DNA from: MGBC124762 sp048201935
GTDB taxonomy: Bacteria > Bacillota > Clostridia > Oscillospirales > Oscillospiraceae
Assembly: GCA_048201935.1 (NCBI GenBank)
Contig: DBFBGR010000015.1
Location: 62,001 to 126,000 of the forward strand
DNA: 64,000 bases
Reading direction: 5' to 3'
A program made the position numbers and the translations under genes. Each line of letters opens with the position of its first letter. The stretch's first letter is position 1. Positions 8,782 through 17,749 of the stretch are shown here, in pieces. Below the pieces are notes generated by a model that was given only the letters and a program-made list of their open reading frames with translations, was not told the DNA's origin and searched no databases.

Positions 8782-8808
8782 ATGCGTATAGAGAGGAAGT
8801 GAAGGGCT

Positions 8809-11394
8809 ATGCTCACCGGTCCCGAAGCCCTGGAATTCGTCCGGCTGCGCCGCCAGGCCATTGCCCTGGACTACCCACAGCTCAATCCCCAGCAGTTGGA
8901 GGGCGTTTTGACCACCCAGGGCCCGTTGCTGCTGCTGGCGGGCGCGGGCAGCGGCAAAACCACGGTGCTCATCCAGCGCATTGCCAACCTCATCACCTAC
9001 GGCCATGGCTCCGACTGCGACGACGCGCCCGACTGGGCCACGGAGGAGGACCTGGCCTTTTTGAAGGCTTATGTGGAGACCAAGGGCCAGGGAGACAGGG
9101 CCCGGATGCGTCAGCTCTGCGCTGTGGACCCCGCCGCGCCCTGGTCCATTTTGGCCATCACCTTCACCAACAAGGCCGCCGGGGAGCTGAAGGACCGCCT
9201 GGCCGCCAAGCTGGGGAGCGAGCTGGCCCAGGACGTGTGGGCCGCCACCTTCCACTCCGCCTGCCTGCGCATCCTGCGCCGGGACATCGAAAAGCTGGGC
9301 TTTGACAGCTCCTTCACCATCTACGACACCGACGATTCCCTGCGGGTCATCAAGGACATTTTGAAGTCCAAAAACATGGACGACAAGATCTTCGCTCCCC
9401 GGGCTATTTTGGGCCAGATCTCCAAGGCCAAGGACCAGGAGCTGCTGGCCGGGGACTACGCCCAGCGTCAGAAAAAGACCGGGGATGTCTACCTGATGAA
9501 GACCGCCGAGGTCTATTCTGAGTATCAAAAGCGGCTGTGGGACGCGGGGGCGCTGGACTTTGACGACCTCATCCTCCACACCGTGCGGCTTTTAGAGCAG
9601 CACGAGGACGTGCGGGAGTTCTACCAAAACAAGTTCCGCTACGTCCTCATCGACGAGTATCAGGACACCAACGCCCTGCAGTACCGCCTGGCCTCGCTGC
9701 TGGCGGGCAAATGGGAGAACATCTGTGTGGTGGGCGACGACGACCAGTCCATCTACCGCTTCCGTGGGGCCACCATCGAAAACATCCTGTCCTTTGAGAG
9801 CCAGTATAAGGGAGCCCGGGTCATCCGTTTGGAGCAGAACTACCGCTCCACGGGCCACATCCTGGACGCCTCCAACGCCGTCATCGCCAACAATCTGGGC
9901 CGCAAGGGCAAGAAGCTGTGGACCCAGCACGACCAGGGGGACAAGGTCCACCACTACACCGCCATGAACGAGTCTGACGAGGCCCAGTTCGTGGCCTCCC
10001 GGGTGCTGGACGGCGTGGCCCAGGGGGCCCACTTCAAGGACTTCGCCGTGCTGTACCGCATGAACGCCCAGTCCAACCAGATCGAAAACGCCATGAAGCG
10101 AAACGGCATCCCCTACCGCATCTACGGCGGCACGCGGTTCTTTGACCGGGCCGAGGTCAAGGATATGCTGGCCTATCTCTTTGTGCTCCACAACCCCGCC
10201 GACGACCTGCGGCTGCTGCGCATCGTCAACAACCCGCCCCGAGGCATCGGCGCTACCACCCTGGACAAGGCCCAGACCATTGCCGAGGCCCAGGGGGTAT
10301 CCCTGTGGCAGGTCATCTCTCACGCCGGGGACTATCCCGAGCTGATGAAGGCCCAGGCCAAGCTCAGCGACTTTACCCGCTTGATGACCGAGCTCCACGC
10401 GCTGCTGGATACCATGCCCCTCAATGACTTCTACGAAGAGCTCATCGCCCGCACCGGCTACGCCGTGATGCTGGAGAGCAAGAACACCGTAGAGGACGCC
10501 ACCAGGCTGGAAAACGTCCGAGAGCTTTTGACCTCCATCAACGGCTACATGGAGCAAGACCCGGAAAACCCCACCCTGGCAGGCTTTTTGGACGAGATCT
10601 CCCTCTACACCACCCTGGACGACGGCGAGGCGGGCGAGGACTGCGTGTCCATGATGACCATGCACTCGGCCAAGGGCCTGGAGTTCCCCACGGTCTTTTT
10701 GGTAGGCATGGAGGACGGGGTCTTCCCCGGGATACGCTCCATCGGCAGCGCCGACGAGATGGAGGAGGAGCGGCGGCTTTGCTACGTGGCCATGACCCGG
10801 GCCAAGGAAAAGCTCTACCTGGCCTCCGCCTCTCAGCGCATGCTCTTTGGCCACACCACCTGCAACCAGCCTTCCCGCTTTGTCCGGGAGATCCCGCCGG
10901 AATATGTAGAGCGAAGCGGCAAGGAGTTCTTGTTCCACCGGGACCCCCTTGAGGACTGGTCCTCCACTACGATGGAAAAGGGCCCCGAGCGCCCGGCCAG
11001 GAGCTCTGGGTATTCCGACAGTCCCTTTGCGTCTCCCTTTTTCGGCAAGTATAGCCCTGGCGGCGGCCGCAGGACCGCCACGGGCACCTTCCGGGAGTAC
11101 GGCTTTGACGACACGGTGGACGGCTCCACCGGGGTCTTTACCAAGGGCCGCCGTCCCGCCTCCGCCGCCACCGTCTCCACCGGCCGGACCACGGCGGCCA
11201 AGGAGCCAAAGGAGCCCTCTCCCCTGCCCGACTTTGCCGTAGGCGACCAGGTGACCCACACCGCCTTCGGCCCCGGCCTCATCCTGGCGGTGAAGCCTAT
11301 GGGAGGCGACGCGCTTATTGAGATCGCTTTTGACAGCGTGGGCACCAAACGGCTGATGCTGAAGTCCGCCGCCCAGCACATGAAAAAAGCGTAA
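8809..11394 (+). CDS. pcrA: ATP-dependent DNA helicase, UvrD/PcrA family
   Basis: An 861-residue superfamily 1A helicase. Motif I GAGSGKT is at residues 45-51 and the Walker B motif DEYQDTN at 282-288. Also visible are DDDQSIYRFRGA (motif III), LEQNYRST (motif IV), MTMHSAKGLEF (motif V) and VAMTRAKEKLYLA (motif VI). An acidic insertion near residues 68-85 (DCDDAPDWATEEDL) enlarges domain 1A. The C-terminal tail has a weakly conserved linker and then the PcrA C-terminal Tudor-like domain (FAVGDQVTHTAFGPGLILAV). It acts in repair and in removing RNA polymerase or recombinase blocks. It precedes a convergent DNA glycosylase gene. Confidence 0.93.
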   Translation: MLTGPEALEFVRLRRQAIALDYPQLNPQQLEGVLTTQGPLLLLAGAGSGKTTVLIQRIANLITYGHGSDCDDAPDWATEEDLAFLKAYVETKGQGDRARMRQLCAVDPAAPWSILAITFTNKAAGELKDRLAAKLGSELAQDVWAATFHSACLRILRRDIEKLGFDSSFTIYDTDDSLRVIKDILKSKNMDDKIFAPRAILGQISKAKDQELLAGDYAQRQKKTGDVYLMKTAEVYSEYQKRLWDAGALDFDDLILHTVRLLEQHEDVREFYQNKFRYVLIDEYQDTNALQYRLASLLAGKWENICVVGDDDQSIYRFRGATIENILSFESQYKGARVIRLEQNYRSTGHILDASNAVIANNLGRKGKKLWTQHDQGDKVHHYTAMNESDEAQFVASRVLDGVAQGAHFKDFAVLYRMNAQSNQIENAMKRNGIPYRIYGGTRFFDRAEVKDMLAYLFVLHNPADDLRLLRIVNNPPRGIGATTLDKAQTIAEAQGVSLWQVISHAGDYPELMKAQAKLSDFTRLMTELHALLDTMPLNDFYEELIARTGYAVMLESKNTVEDATRLENVRELLTSINGYMEQDPENPTLAGFLDEISLYTTLDDGEAGEDCVSMMTMHSAKGLEFPTVFLVGMEDGVFPGIRSIGSADEMEEERRLCYVAMTRAKEKLYLASASQRMLFGHTTCNQPSRFVREIPPEYVERSGKEFLFHRDPLEDWSSTTMEKGPERPARSSGYSDSPFASPFFGKYSPGGGRRTATGTFREYGFDDTVDGSTGVFTKGRRPASAATVSTGRTTAAKEPKEPSPLPDFAVGDQVTHTAFGPGLILAVKPMGGDALIEIAFDSVGTKRLMLKSAAQHMKKA

Positions 11395-11410
11395 GGGTCT
11401 CCCCTTACGC
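11383..11410 (-). terminator. Intrinsic terminator of the glycosylase gene
   Basis: GCGTAAGGG at 11389-11397 pairs with CCCTTACGC at 11402-11410. On the minus strand the hairpin is followed by six T (11388-11383). It lies inside the end of the convergent pcrA frame, so both gene ends share the same bases. Confidence 0.75.
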
Positions 11411-11995
11411 TTCCAGCCAGAACCGCCAGGGAAAATCCCTGGCCTCCTGGGCGTAGTCGATGCCGACCCGCGGTCCCGTGTGGACCTCCCCGATGGGGCC
11501 CTGCCGAGGCAGGACATAGAGCGGTGGCGTCAGCAGGTCGTGGCCGTTCAGGCTCCGGTCCAAGGCCATGGCCTTACAGAGCTTGCCCGGGCCGTTAAAG
11601 AAGTTTTTACGCTGATAGGCGTTCAGCTCCTCCAAAGGCTTGCCATAGCGGAGCTTCGCCATCGCATCAACGCCCTCCACCGGCTCCAGGGCCCGGATGA
11701 GCACCGCCGCGGGCTCACCCGCCGCTTCGGTGACGAAGTTCAGGCAGGTATACATCCCGTAGATGAGATAGAGATAGGCGGTGCCGGGCTGGGCGAAGAG
11801 GGTCTCGGTGCGCTGGGTGCGCTTGTAGCCGTAGGCGTGGCAGGCCTTGTCGCAGCGGCCGATATAGGCCTCGGTCTCGGTGATGCGGCCCAGGAGCCGC
11901 CGGCCCTGGTATTCGCGCACCAGCACGCAGCCCAGCAGGTCCCGGGCCACCGTCAGGGTGTCCCGGCCATAGAACTCCCGCGTCAACGTCTCCAT
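11405..11995 (-). CDS. mpg: 3-methyladenine DNA glycosylase (AAG/MPG family)
   Basis: A 196-residue monofunctional glycosylase that removes alkylated purines. The ATG at 11995 is preferred over one 24 bases upstream because AGAGGTGA sits just before it. Family features are ARDLLGCVLV, the catalytic Glu in ITETEAYIG, and GTAYLYLIYGMYTCLNFVT, which forms the DNA-intercalating region. The usual His of YGMH is replaced by Tyr here. The C-terminal GPRVGIDYAQEARDFPWRFW block is typical. It is convergent with pcrA and shares its terminator region. Confidence 0.93.
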   Translation of the reverse strand: METLTREFYGRDTLTVARDLLGCVLVREYQGRRLLGRITETEAYIGRCDKACHAYGYKRTQRTETLFAQPGTAYLYLIYGMYTCLNFVTEAAGEPAAVLIRALEPVEGVDAMAKLRYGKPLEELNAYQRKNFFNGPGKLCKAMALDRSLNGHDLLTPPLYVLPRQGPIGEVHTGPRVGIDYAQEARDFPWRFWLEA

Positions 11996-12050
11996 CACGT
12001 CACCTCTTTTCCACTCCAATCATATCAATGCACAAAGGAGAAGTCAAGCC

Positions 12051-12977
12051 ATGACCCAAGCCACGACCAAAACGCCCCTGTGGCCCCAGCTCCTGATGGT
12101 GGCCGCCACCATCATCTGGGGCTCCTCCTTCCTCATCATGTCCCAGGCGGTGGACAATATCCCCGTCTTTTACCTGCTGGCGGTGCGCTTCACCCTGGGG
12201 GCGGCGCTGCTGGCGGTGGTGTTCGCCAAGCGGTGGAAGGTCATGGACAAGGCCACCTTGAAGGGCGGCGTGGTGCTGGGGCTTTTGATGGAGGCGGCCT
12301 ACGTTTTGCAGACCTACGGCCTCAACGGCCTGGGTCCCTGGCAGGGCACCACTCCGGGCAAGAACGCCTTTTTCACCGGCATCTACTGCGTGCTGGTCCC
12401 CTTCTTCGCCTGGGTCCTGTTCAAAAAGCGGCCCGACCTCTACAACGTCTCCGCCGCGGTGCTGTGCGTGACGGGCATCGGGCTGGTATCTCTGGGCGGC
12501 GAGCTGGGGCTGGTGGGCGGCGACGTGCTGACCATGCTGGGCGGCGTGATGTTCGCTTTGCACATCCTGATGGTGCCCCGGTACGCGGAAAAGTCCGACG
12601 TGATCTTGCTCACCATTTTGCAGTTCGCCACCATGGCCGCTATCTCCTGGCTGGGGGTGCTCCTCACCGGGGAGGCCATGCCCCTGACCGCCATCGCCCC
12701 GGAGAACTGGCTGCGCATTGGGTATCTCGCCGTCTTCGCCACCGCTCTGGCCCTGCTGTTTCAAAACATCGGCCAGGCCCACACCCCGCCGGCCACGGCG
12801 GCGGTGCTGCTGAGCCTGGAGGCCCCCTTCGGCGTCTTGTTCTCCGTCCTCTTTGGCCCAGAGCGGCCTACAATGGCCATGTACTGCGGCTTTGGGCTCA
12901 TCTTTATTGCCATCATCGTATCCGAGACCAAGCTGTCCTTTTTGCCCCCGCGAAAAAAATTTGAAAAAAGGGGTTGA
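12051..12977 (+). CDS. DMT-superfamily permease (EamA domain)
   Basis: A 308-residue inner-membrane protein with about ten hydrophobic segments arranged as two EamA repeats (roughly 10-140 and 155-295). The repeat signatures ATIIWGSSFLIM near the N-terminus and LSLEAPFGVLFSVLFG near the C-terminus are clear. Family members export amino acids or other metabolites; the substrate here is unknown. AAAGGAG precedes the ATG. It is divergent from mpg, with only 55 bases between start codons. Its stop (12975-12977) lies within the -35 box of the promoter for the next operon. Confidence 0.88.
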   Translation: MTQATTKTPLWPQLLMVAATIIWGSSFLIMSQAVDNIPVFYLLAVRFTLGAALLAVVFAKRWKVMDKATLKGGVVLGLLMEAAYVLQTYGLNGLGPWQGTTPGKNAFFTGIYCVLVPFFAWVLFKKRPDLYNVSAAVLCVTGIGLVSLGGELGLVGGDVLTMLGGVMFALHILMVPRYAEKSDVILLTILQFATMAAISWLGVLLTGEAMPLTAIAPENWLRIGYLAVFATALALLFQNIGQAHTPPATAAVLLSLEAPFGVLFSVLFGPERPTMAMYCGFGLIFIAIIVSETKLSFLPPRKKFEKRG

Positions 12978-13002
12978 CAAATCCCGAGGGTCCGTTTATA
13001 AT
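12974..13002 (+). promoter_or_regulatory. Consensus promoter of the T-box-controlled ABC transporter
   Basis: TTGACA at 12974-12979 and TATAAT at 12997-13002 are exact consensus hexamers with a 17-base spacer. The -35 box overlaps the end of the EamA gene. Strength is thus constitutive, and control passes to the downstream T-box. Confidence 0.9.
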
Positions 13003-13008
13003 GCGGAT

Positions 13009-13296
13009 AACAACTTCATCACGCTAAACCGATGAGGAAGTAGAGTACCCAGAGCACAACTGAGCCGTAGCGAGTCCTGAATGGTGTGAGCAGGGCGCGA
13101 GGTTGCTGGGGAATGGCCTTCCGAGGGCGGACTGAACGGCAGAAATGCTTAGTAGTTCCCGACGGGTCCCCTCCCGTTAGAGCGCGGGGCCGAGTATGAT
13201 GGTACTCGGAAGCGAGTGGGCGTCCTTGGACGCCAATTTGGGTGGTATCGCAGAAGCATCACGCTTTTGTCCCATATAGGGGACAAAAGCGTTTTT
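13009..13296 (+). ncRNA. T-box leader, probable tRNA-Trp sensor
   Basis: A transcriptional T-box. Stem I runs from about 13030 and has AGTA opposite GAA in the specifier loop, followed by the candidate specifier TGG (Trp) at 13114-13116. The distal AGCGAG/GGTGTGA elements (about 13070-13090) are present. The T-box proper GGGTGGTATCGC (13240-13251) can form an antiterminator, pairing GCAGAAGC with GCTTTTGT and GGG with CCC. The competing terminator is a perfect 12-bp stem (13262-13273 with 13280-13291) followed by five T. Uncharged tRNA would turn on the ABC transporter. The bulge is UGGU, which gives a G-U pair if tRNA-Trp has the usual G73. Confidence 0.85.
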
Positions 13297-13369
13297 GTTT
13301 TCTACGGCAACTCCGGCAAAGTTAGCCCTCCATCTGCCGCCCAAATCAAAAAATTGGAGGTAATCCACA

Positions 13370-14470
13370 ATGAAAAACCGCAACATCATCCGTAAGTTCC
13401 TGGCCCTGTCCCTGTCCGCCGTTCTGGTCCTCTCTCTGGCCGCCTGCGGCGGCAACGACGGCCCCGCCGCCACCGACCCCAGCACTGTTCCCACCGACAC
13501 CCCCAGCGACGCTCCCGCCACCGTGACCTACAAGGTGGGCATCTGCAACTACGTGGACGACGCGTCCCTCAACCAGATCGTGGAGAACATCGAGGCCCGA
13601 CTCCAGGAGATCGGCGACGAGAAGGGCGTGACCTTCGACATCGCCTATGACAACTGCAACGCCGACAGCGCGGTGATGGGCCAGATCATCTCGAACTTCA
13701 TCGCCGACGATGTGGACCTGATGGTGGGCGTTGCCACCCCCGTGGCCATGCGCATGCAGGCCGCCACCGAGGACAACCAGATCCCCGTGGTCTTCTCCGC
13801 CGTGTCCGACCCCGTCAGCGCCCAGCTGGTGGACTCCCTGGAGGCTCCCGGCGCCAACATCACCGGCACCAGCGACTACCTGGACACCAACGCCATCATG
13901 GACCTGATCTTCGCCCAGAACCCCAACGCCGCCAAGATCGGCTTCCTCTATGACCAGGGCCAGGACTCCTCCACCACCCCCATCGCCCATGCCAAGGAGT
14001 ATCTGGACGCCAAGGGCATCGCCTATGTGGACCGCACCGGCACCACCGTGGACGAGGTCAAGCTGGCCGCTGACGCTCTGGTGGCTGACGGCGTGGACGC
14101 CATCTTCACCCCCACCGACAACACCATCATGACCGCCGAGCTCTCCATCTACGAGACCCTGGCCCAGGCCGGCATCCCCCACTACACCGGGGCCGACTCC
14201 TTCGCCCTCAACGGCGCGTTTATGGGCTACGGCGTGGACTACGCCAACCTGGGCCGTGAGACCGCCGACATGATCGCCGAAGTCCTCATCGACGGCGCGG
14301 ACACCGCCACCATGGCCGTCAAGACCTTCGACAACGGCACCGCCACGGTGAACATCGAGACCTGCGCCGCCCTGGGTCTGGACTACGCCAGCGTCAAGGC
14401 CGCCTTTGAGCCGCTGTGTACCAAGGTCCAGGAGATCACCACCGCCGAGAGCTTCGGCGATCTGCAGTAA
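13370..14470 (+). CDS. ABC transporter substrate-binding lipoprotein (TrpX-like, ABC_sub_bind family)
   Basis: A 366-residue lipoprotein. The lipobox L23-A-A-C26 follows a charged N-terminus and hydrophobic core, and a Thr/Pro/Asp-rich linker (about 30-50) leads to the periplasmic-binding-protein type 1 fold (YKVGICNYVDDASLNQIVENI onward in part; VVFSAVSDPVSAQLV; GVDAIFTPTDNTIMTA). The family (PF04392) includes TrpX of streptococcal trpXYZ. With the UGG specifier upstream, tryptophan or a precursor is the most likely substrate, but this is inference. GGAGG lies before the ATG. Confidence 0.85.
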   Translation: MKNRNIIRKFLALSLSAVLVLSLAACGGNDGPAATDPSTVPTDTPSDAPATVTYKVGICNYVDDASLNQIVENIEARLQEIGDEKGVTFDIAYDNCNADSAVMGQIISNFIADDVDLMVGVATPVAMRMQAATEDNQIPVVFSAVSDPVSAQLVDSLEAPGANITGTSDYLDTNAIMDLIFAQNPNAAKIGFLYDQGQDSSTTPIAHAKEYLDAKGIAYVDRTGTTVDEVKLAADALVADGVDAIFTPTDNTIMTAELSIYETLAQAGIPHYTGADSFALNGAFMGYGVDYANLGRETADMIAEVLIDGADTATMAVKTFDNGTATVNIETCAALGLDYASVKAAFEPLCTKVQEITTAESFGDLQ

Positions 14471-14492
14471 AACAGCGCATACTATTCCAAGA

Positions 14493-14519
14493 GGCGGCGG
14501 GGCCAGAGGCCTCGCCGCC
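14493..14519 (+). other. Intercistronic hairpin between binding-protein and permease genes
   Basis: GGCGGCGGGGCC (14493-14504) pairs over 12 bp, with one G-U pair, with 14508-14519 across a 3-base loop. No T-run follows, so it is unlikely to be a full terminator. Such hairpins often protect the upstream message and raise binding-protein output over permease. Confidence 0.6.
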
Positions 14520-14543
14520 CCTCTTAGCAAAGGAGGCATTCCA

Positions 14544-15470
14544 ATGGACCTTTTGAGTATCCTGGGCCTGGGCCAGACGGCGCTGGAGCTGGGGCTTGTG
14601 TATTCCCTGGTGGCCCTGGCCCTGTTTTTGAGCTACTCCATGCTCAACGTCTGCGACCTGTCCACCGACGGCTGCTTTATCCTGGGCGGCGCGGTAGGCG
14701 GTGTACTGGCCATGGCGGGCTATCCCCTGCTGTCCATCCCCGCGGCTATGCTGGCAGGGCTGTGCTCAGGCTTTGTCACCGCCTTTTTGCAGACCCGTAT
14801 GGGTATCGACTCGCTGCTGGCGGGCATCATCGTCAACACCGGGCTCTACTCGGTGAACATGACCATCATGGGCTCCAACCTGAACCTCTTCAAGACCTCC
14901 ACGGTCTTCACCATGGCCAAGGACGCCCTGGCGGACACTCCCCTGGCGGGCCAGTCCATGCTGCTGGTGGAGCTTGTCTTTGTGGCCTTGGCGGTGACCC
15001 TCTTGGTGCTCTTTTTGAAGACCAAGCTGGGCCTTGCCATCCGGGCCACCGGCGACAACCCCGACATGGTCCGCTCCTCCTCCATCAGCCCCGTCTTCAC
15101 CACCACCGTGGGCCTGTGCCTTTCCAACTCCCTCACCGCTCTGGCGGGCTGCCTGCTGGCCCAGAGCCAGCGGTCTTTGGACATCAAGGACGGCACTGGC
15201 GTTTTGACCATCGCCCTGGCCAGCCTGCTCATTGGACGCACGCTGATGGGCAAGGGCCGCCTTGCCATCCGGGCCGTGGGCATGGTGGTAGGCTCGGTGC
15301 TGTTCCGGCTCATCTACGCCATTGCCCTTCGCTTCGATATGCCCACGTCCATGCTCAAGCTGGTGAGCTCGGTCATCGTGGTGCTGGCCATCTTCCTTCC
15401 CTATCTGAAGGACCGCCTGCCCGAGCTCTCCCGGCGTTTTAAGGGCAGAAAGGAGGGCGCGTCATGCTGA
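14544..15470 (+). CDS. ABC transporter permease (TrpY-like)
   Basis: A 308-residue membrane protein. The ATG at 14544 has AAAGGAGG 7-8 bases upstream; an in-frame extension back to 14406 overlaps the binding-protein gene and lacks a ribosome site. About eight or nine hydrophobic segments and the loop STDGCFILGGAVGG, TGLYSVNMTIMGS and GDNPDMVRSSSIS are typical of the branched-chain-type permease fold (BPD_transp_2). It pairs with the ATPase that starts 7 bases before its stop. Confidence 0.88.
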   Translation: MDLLSILGLGQTALELGLVYSLVALALFLSYSMLNVCDLSTDGCFILGGAVGGVLAMAGYPLLSIPAAMLAGLCSGFVTAFLQTRMGIDSLLAGIIVNTGLYSVNMTIMGSNLNLFKTSTVFTMAKDALADTPLAGQSMLLVELVFVALAVTLLVLFLKTKLGLAIRATGDNPDMVRSSSISPVFTTTVGLCLSNSLTALAGCLLAQSQRSLDIKDGTGVLTIALASLLIGRTLMGKGRLAIRAVGMVVGSVLFRLIYAIALRFDMPTSMLKLVSSVIVVLAIFLPYLKDRLPELSRRFKGRKEGASC

Positions 15471-16249
15471 CCATATCCCACCTCTCCAAGACCTTCAACC
15501 CGGGCACGGTGAACGAGAAAAAGGCCATCACCGACCTCTCCCTTCATCTGGACCCCGGGGACTTCGTCACCATCATCGGCTCCAATGGCGCGGGCAAGTC
15601 CACCCTGTTCAACGCCATCTGCGGCGACTTCCTCACCGATTCGGGCTCCATCGTCATCAACGGCCAGAACGTCACCTTTATGCCCTCCTTTAAGCGCTCA
15701 AGGCACATCGGCAGGCTCTTCCAGGACCCCATGCGGGGCAGCGCGCCCCACATGACCATCGAGGAAAACCTGTCCATGGCCTCGGGCCGTGGCGGCTGGC
15801 TCAGCCATATCACCAAGGCCGACCGGGCCCTCTTCCGGGACAAGCTGGCCCTCTTAGACATGGGCCTGGAGGACCGGATGCGCCAGCCTGTGGGCCTGCT
15901 CTCCGGCGGCCAGCGCCAGGCGTTGACGCTGATGATGGCCACCTTCGTGCCCCCTTGGCTGCTGCTGCTGGATGAGCACACGGCGGCGTTGGACCCGGGC
16001 ACGGCGGAAAAGGTGCTGAAGATCACCCGGGACGTGGTGGCGGAGCACAAGATCACCACGCTGATGATCACCCACAATATGCAGCAGGCTCTGGACCTTG
16101 GCAACCGCACGCTGATGATGGACGGCGGCAACATCGTGCTGGACGTGTCCGGCCCTGAGCGCGCGGGCATGACCGTGGCCGACCTGCTCTCGCGCTTCAA
16201 GCAGCGCCTGGGCAAGGACCTGGATAATGATCGGATGCTGCTGTCTTGA
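15464..16249 (+). CDS. ABC transporter ATP-binding protein (TrpZ-like)
   Basis: A 261-residue ATPase with Walker A GSNGAGKST (about 39-47), the Q-loop at GRLFQDP, the signature LSGGQRQ and Walker B LLLLDEHTAALDP; the usual DEP is DEH. The H-loop is MITHNMQQAL. It overlaps the permease gene by 7 bases and is the last gene of the T-box operon, which ends at the terminator at 16266-16301. Confidence 0.92.
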   Translation: MLTISHLSKTFNPGTVNEKKAITDLSLHLDPGDFVTIIGSNGAGKSTLFNAICGDFLTDSGSIVINGQNVTFMPSFKRSRHIGRLFQDPMRGSAPHMTIEENLSMASGRGGWLSHITKADRALFRDKLALLDMGLEDRMRQPVGLLSGGQRQALTLMMATFVPPWLLLLDEHTAALDPGTAEKVLKITRDVVAEHKITTLMITHNMQQALDLGNRTLMMDGGNIVLDVSGPERAGMTVADLLSRFKQRLGKDLDNDRMLLS

Positions 16250-16265
16250 TATATGCCCTTCGCAT

Positions 16266-16301
16266 AAAAACCCCCGGCGGGATGTTCCCGCCGGGGTTTT
16301 T
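16266..16301. terminator. Bidirectional terminator between convergent operons
   Basis: CCCCGGCGGG (16272-16281) pairs with 16287-16296 across ATGTT, with A5 upstream and T5 downstream. It serves the ABC operon on the plus strand and the anti-sigma gene on the minus strand. Confidence 0.88.
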
Positions 16302-16306
16302 ACTGC

Positions 16307-17749
16307 TTATTCAAAATCAATACGCGTATTGCCCACCACAAGGGCTGCGGCCTGGTCGGGGTCAATGAGGCGGCGATTATCATTCTCATCTACGCCCTCC
16401 AGCCGAATGTAGCTCGCCCTGGTCTCCTCATCCTGACGGATCATGGGGCCGAACAGGAGCAACCGAGTACCATCCTTGTTCACCAGCGTCCACTGGGTAT
16501 TCTTTTGCGGATGGTTTTCCCAATCCCAGCCGGAGCGCTCTATCTGGTCAAAGGTCAACTGCAGCCGCAGGGCTGAAATCCTGGCCTCGGTCACATGGGC
16601 GGTGCAATCGCCGATATAATTGAACGTAATATCCTCGTCCAAAGCCACCGTTGTCTGGTATCCATCGCCGGTGACAAAGGACAACTCCACCGGCTGGTCG
16701 GAGAGGATCTTATCCATGGAATAACTGACCGTTACCTCCACATAGGGCAAATCTTCATAAGTGAATGAACAGCCGTTAAAAACGGCCACTTGGACCTTGT
16801 TCCCGGGTTCTCCCCGCTGGGTAGAACTTTTGTATTTCCATTGTTCCCCTGTGCGGGTGTCCGTGAGGGTCGTAGCGATACCGTAGCCAATGAGATATTG
16901 CCCCTGTAAAACTGTGCTGTTCCAGTCCTTCACCGCTACCATAGGACATCCATCGCTGGAAAAGAAAACGGCGCAGATCTGGCCGTATCTCGGGTCTATA
17001 CGGGTCAACGGGATGGTGGCCTGGGCAGCTAGTTCTCCCACAATCTCCATCAGGGCTTGCGCATTTTCCCCTTTACACATATCCGCATAGCTCATGTCCA
17101 CCTGCCGAGCGGTCTGGGCCAGGGGGGCCAAGGAGACCGTCTCAAAGGTCATAGCCAGCTCTTCCTCGCTCCAGTCTGTGTCTACCACGCCGTCGCACCG
17201 GAAGGTGATAGTCTTCCCTGCCAGACTCTCCTTCCCTCCGTATCGCTCCATATCCATACAGTAGTAAACGGTTTTTCTGTCCTCCGAAAAGATGGGATCA
17301 AATCGGCTGGAGCTTCCGTTGGGGAAGTCCCCCTCCACCTCCACGCTCGCATAGTAGTTATTCCCCCAGATGTTAGGCTCGCCCTCGATCACTCCGCCGT
17401 CGTTGCGGGTGAGCGCCAGCAAAAAGGCCGCGCCGTCCTCGTCCACAATGCTCTCTTGGAGGGTGATAGTATAGTCCCCTGTGACGGCGCTAACGCCCAC
17501 AGGGGTGACGGCCTCCTGAGGCGTGCGGCCCAGGAAGCTCTCCCAGCCCACCGTCAGCTCCACCGCCGCCGCGCCGATGGCAAGGACCACCGCCAAACAG
17601 GCCGCCAGCAGGACTTTCCCGGGCAGGCCCCCTCTCCCCTTCCCCGTCCGAGGGGCGGGCTGGTCCTGGGTCAGCCGCTCCAGCATGGCGGCGCGGGTCT
17701 CCGGGTCCAGGCGCAGCTGACCCATCATCTTATCATAGTGCTCCTTCAT
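16307..17749 (-). CDS. Membrane-anchored DUF4179-type protein, probable anti-sigma factor
   Basis: A 480-residue protein. The cytoplasmic N-terminus (about 1-45: MKEHYDKMMGQLRLDPETRA) is followed by one transmembrane segment (about 46-64, VLLAACLAVVLAIGAAAVEL) and a large extracytoplasmic part. The segment VTGDYTITLQESIVDEDGAAFLLALTR resembles DUF4179 (shown in part). Its start lies 17 bases inside the end of the ECF sigma gene, the usual arrangement for a sigma/anti-sigma pair. The outer domain is probably the sensor, but the signal is unknown. Alternatively it is a sigma-dependent effector. Function is inferred from context. Confidence 0.7.
   Translation of the reverse strand: MKEHYDKMMGQLRLDPETRAAMLERLTQDQPAPRTGKGRGGLPGKVLLAACLAVVLAIGAAAVELTVGWESFLGRTPQEAVTPVGVSAVTGDYTITLQESIVDEDGAAFLLALTRNDGGVIEGEPNIWGNNYYASVEVEGDFPNGSSSRFDPIFSEDRKTVYYCMDMERYGGKESLAGKTITFRCDGVVDTDWSEEELAMTFETVSLAPLAQTARQVDMSYADMCKGENAQALMEIVGELAAQATIPLTRIDPRYGQICAVFFSSDGCPMVAVKDWNSTVLQGQYLIGYGIATTLTDTRTGEQWKYKSSTQRGEPGNKVQVAVFNGCSFTYEDLPYVEVTVSYSMDKILSDQPVELSFVTGDGYQTTVALDEDITFNYIGDCTAHVTEARISALRLQLTFDQIERSGWDWENHPQKNTQWTLVNKDGTRLLLFGPMIRQDEETRASYIRLEGVDENDNRRLIDPDQAAALVVGNTRIDFE

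Noticed and set aside
9592..11517. 641-codon minus-strand frame opposite pcrA
   Set aside because: Antisense shadow of pcrA with no recognisable domain and atypical composition.
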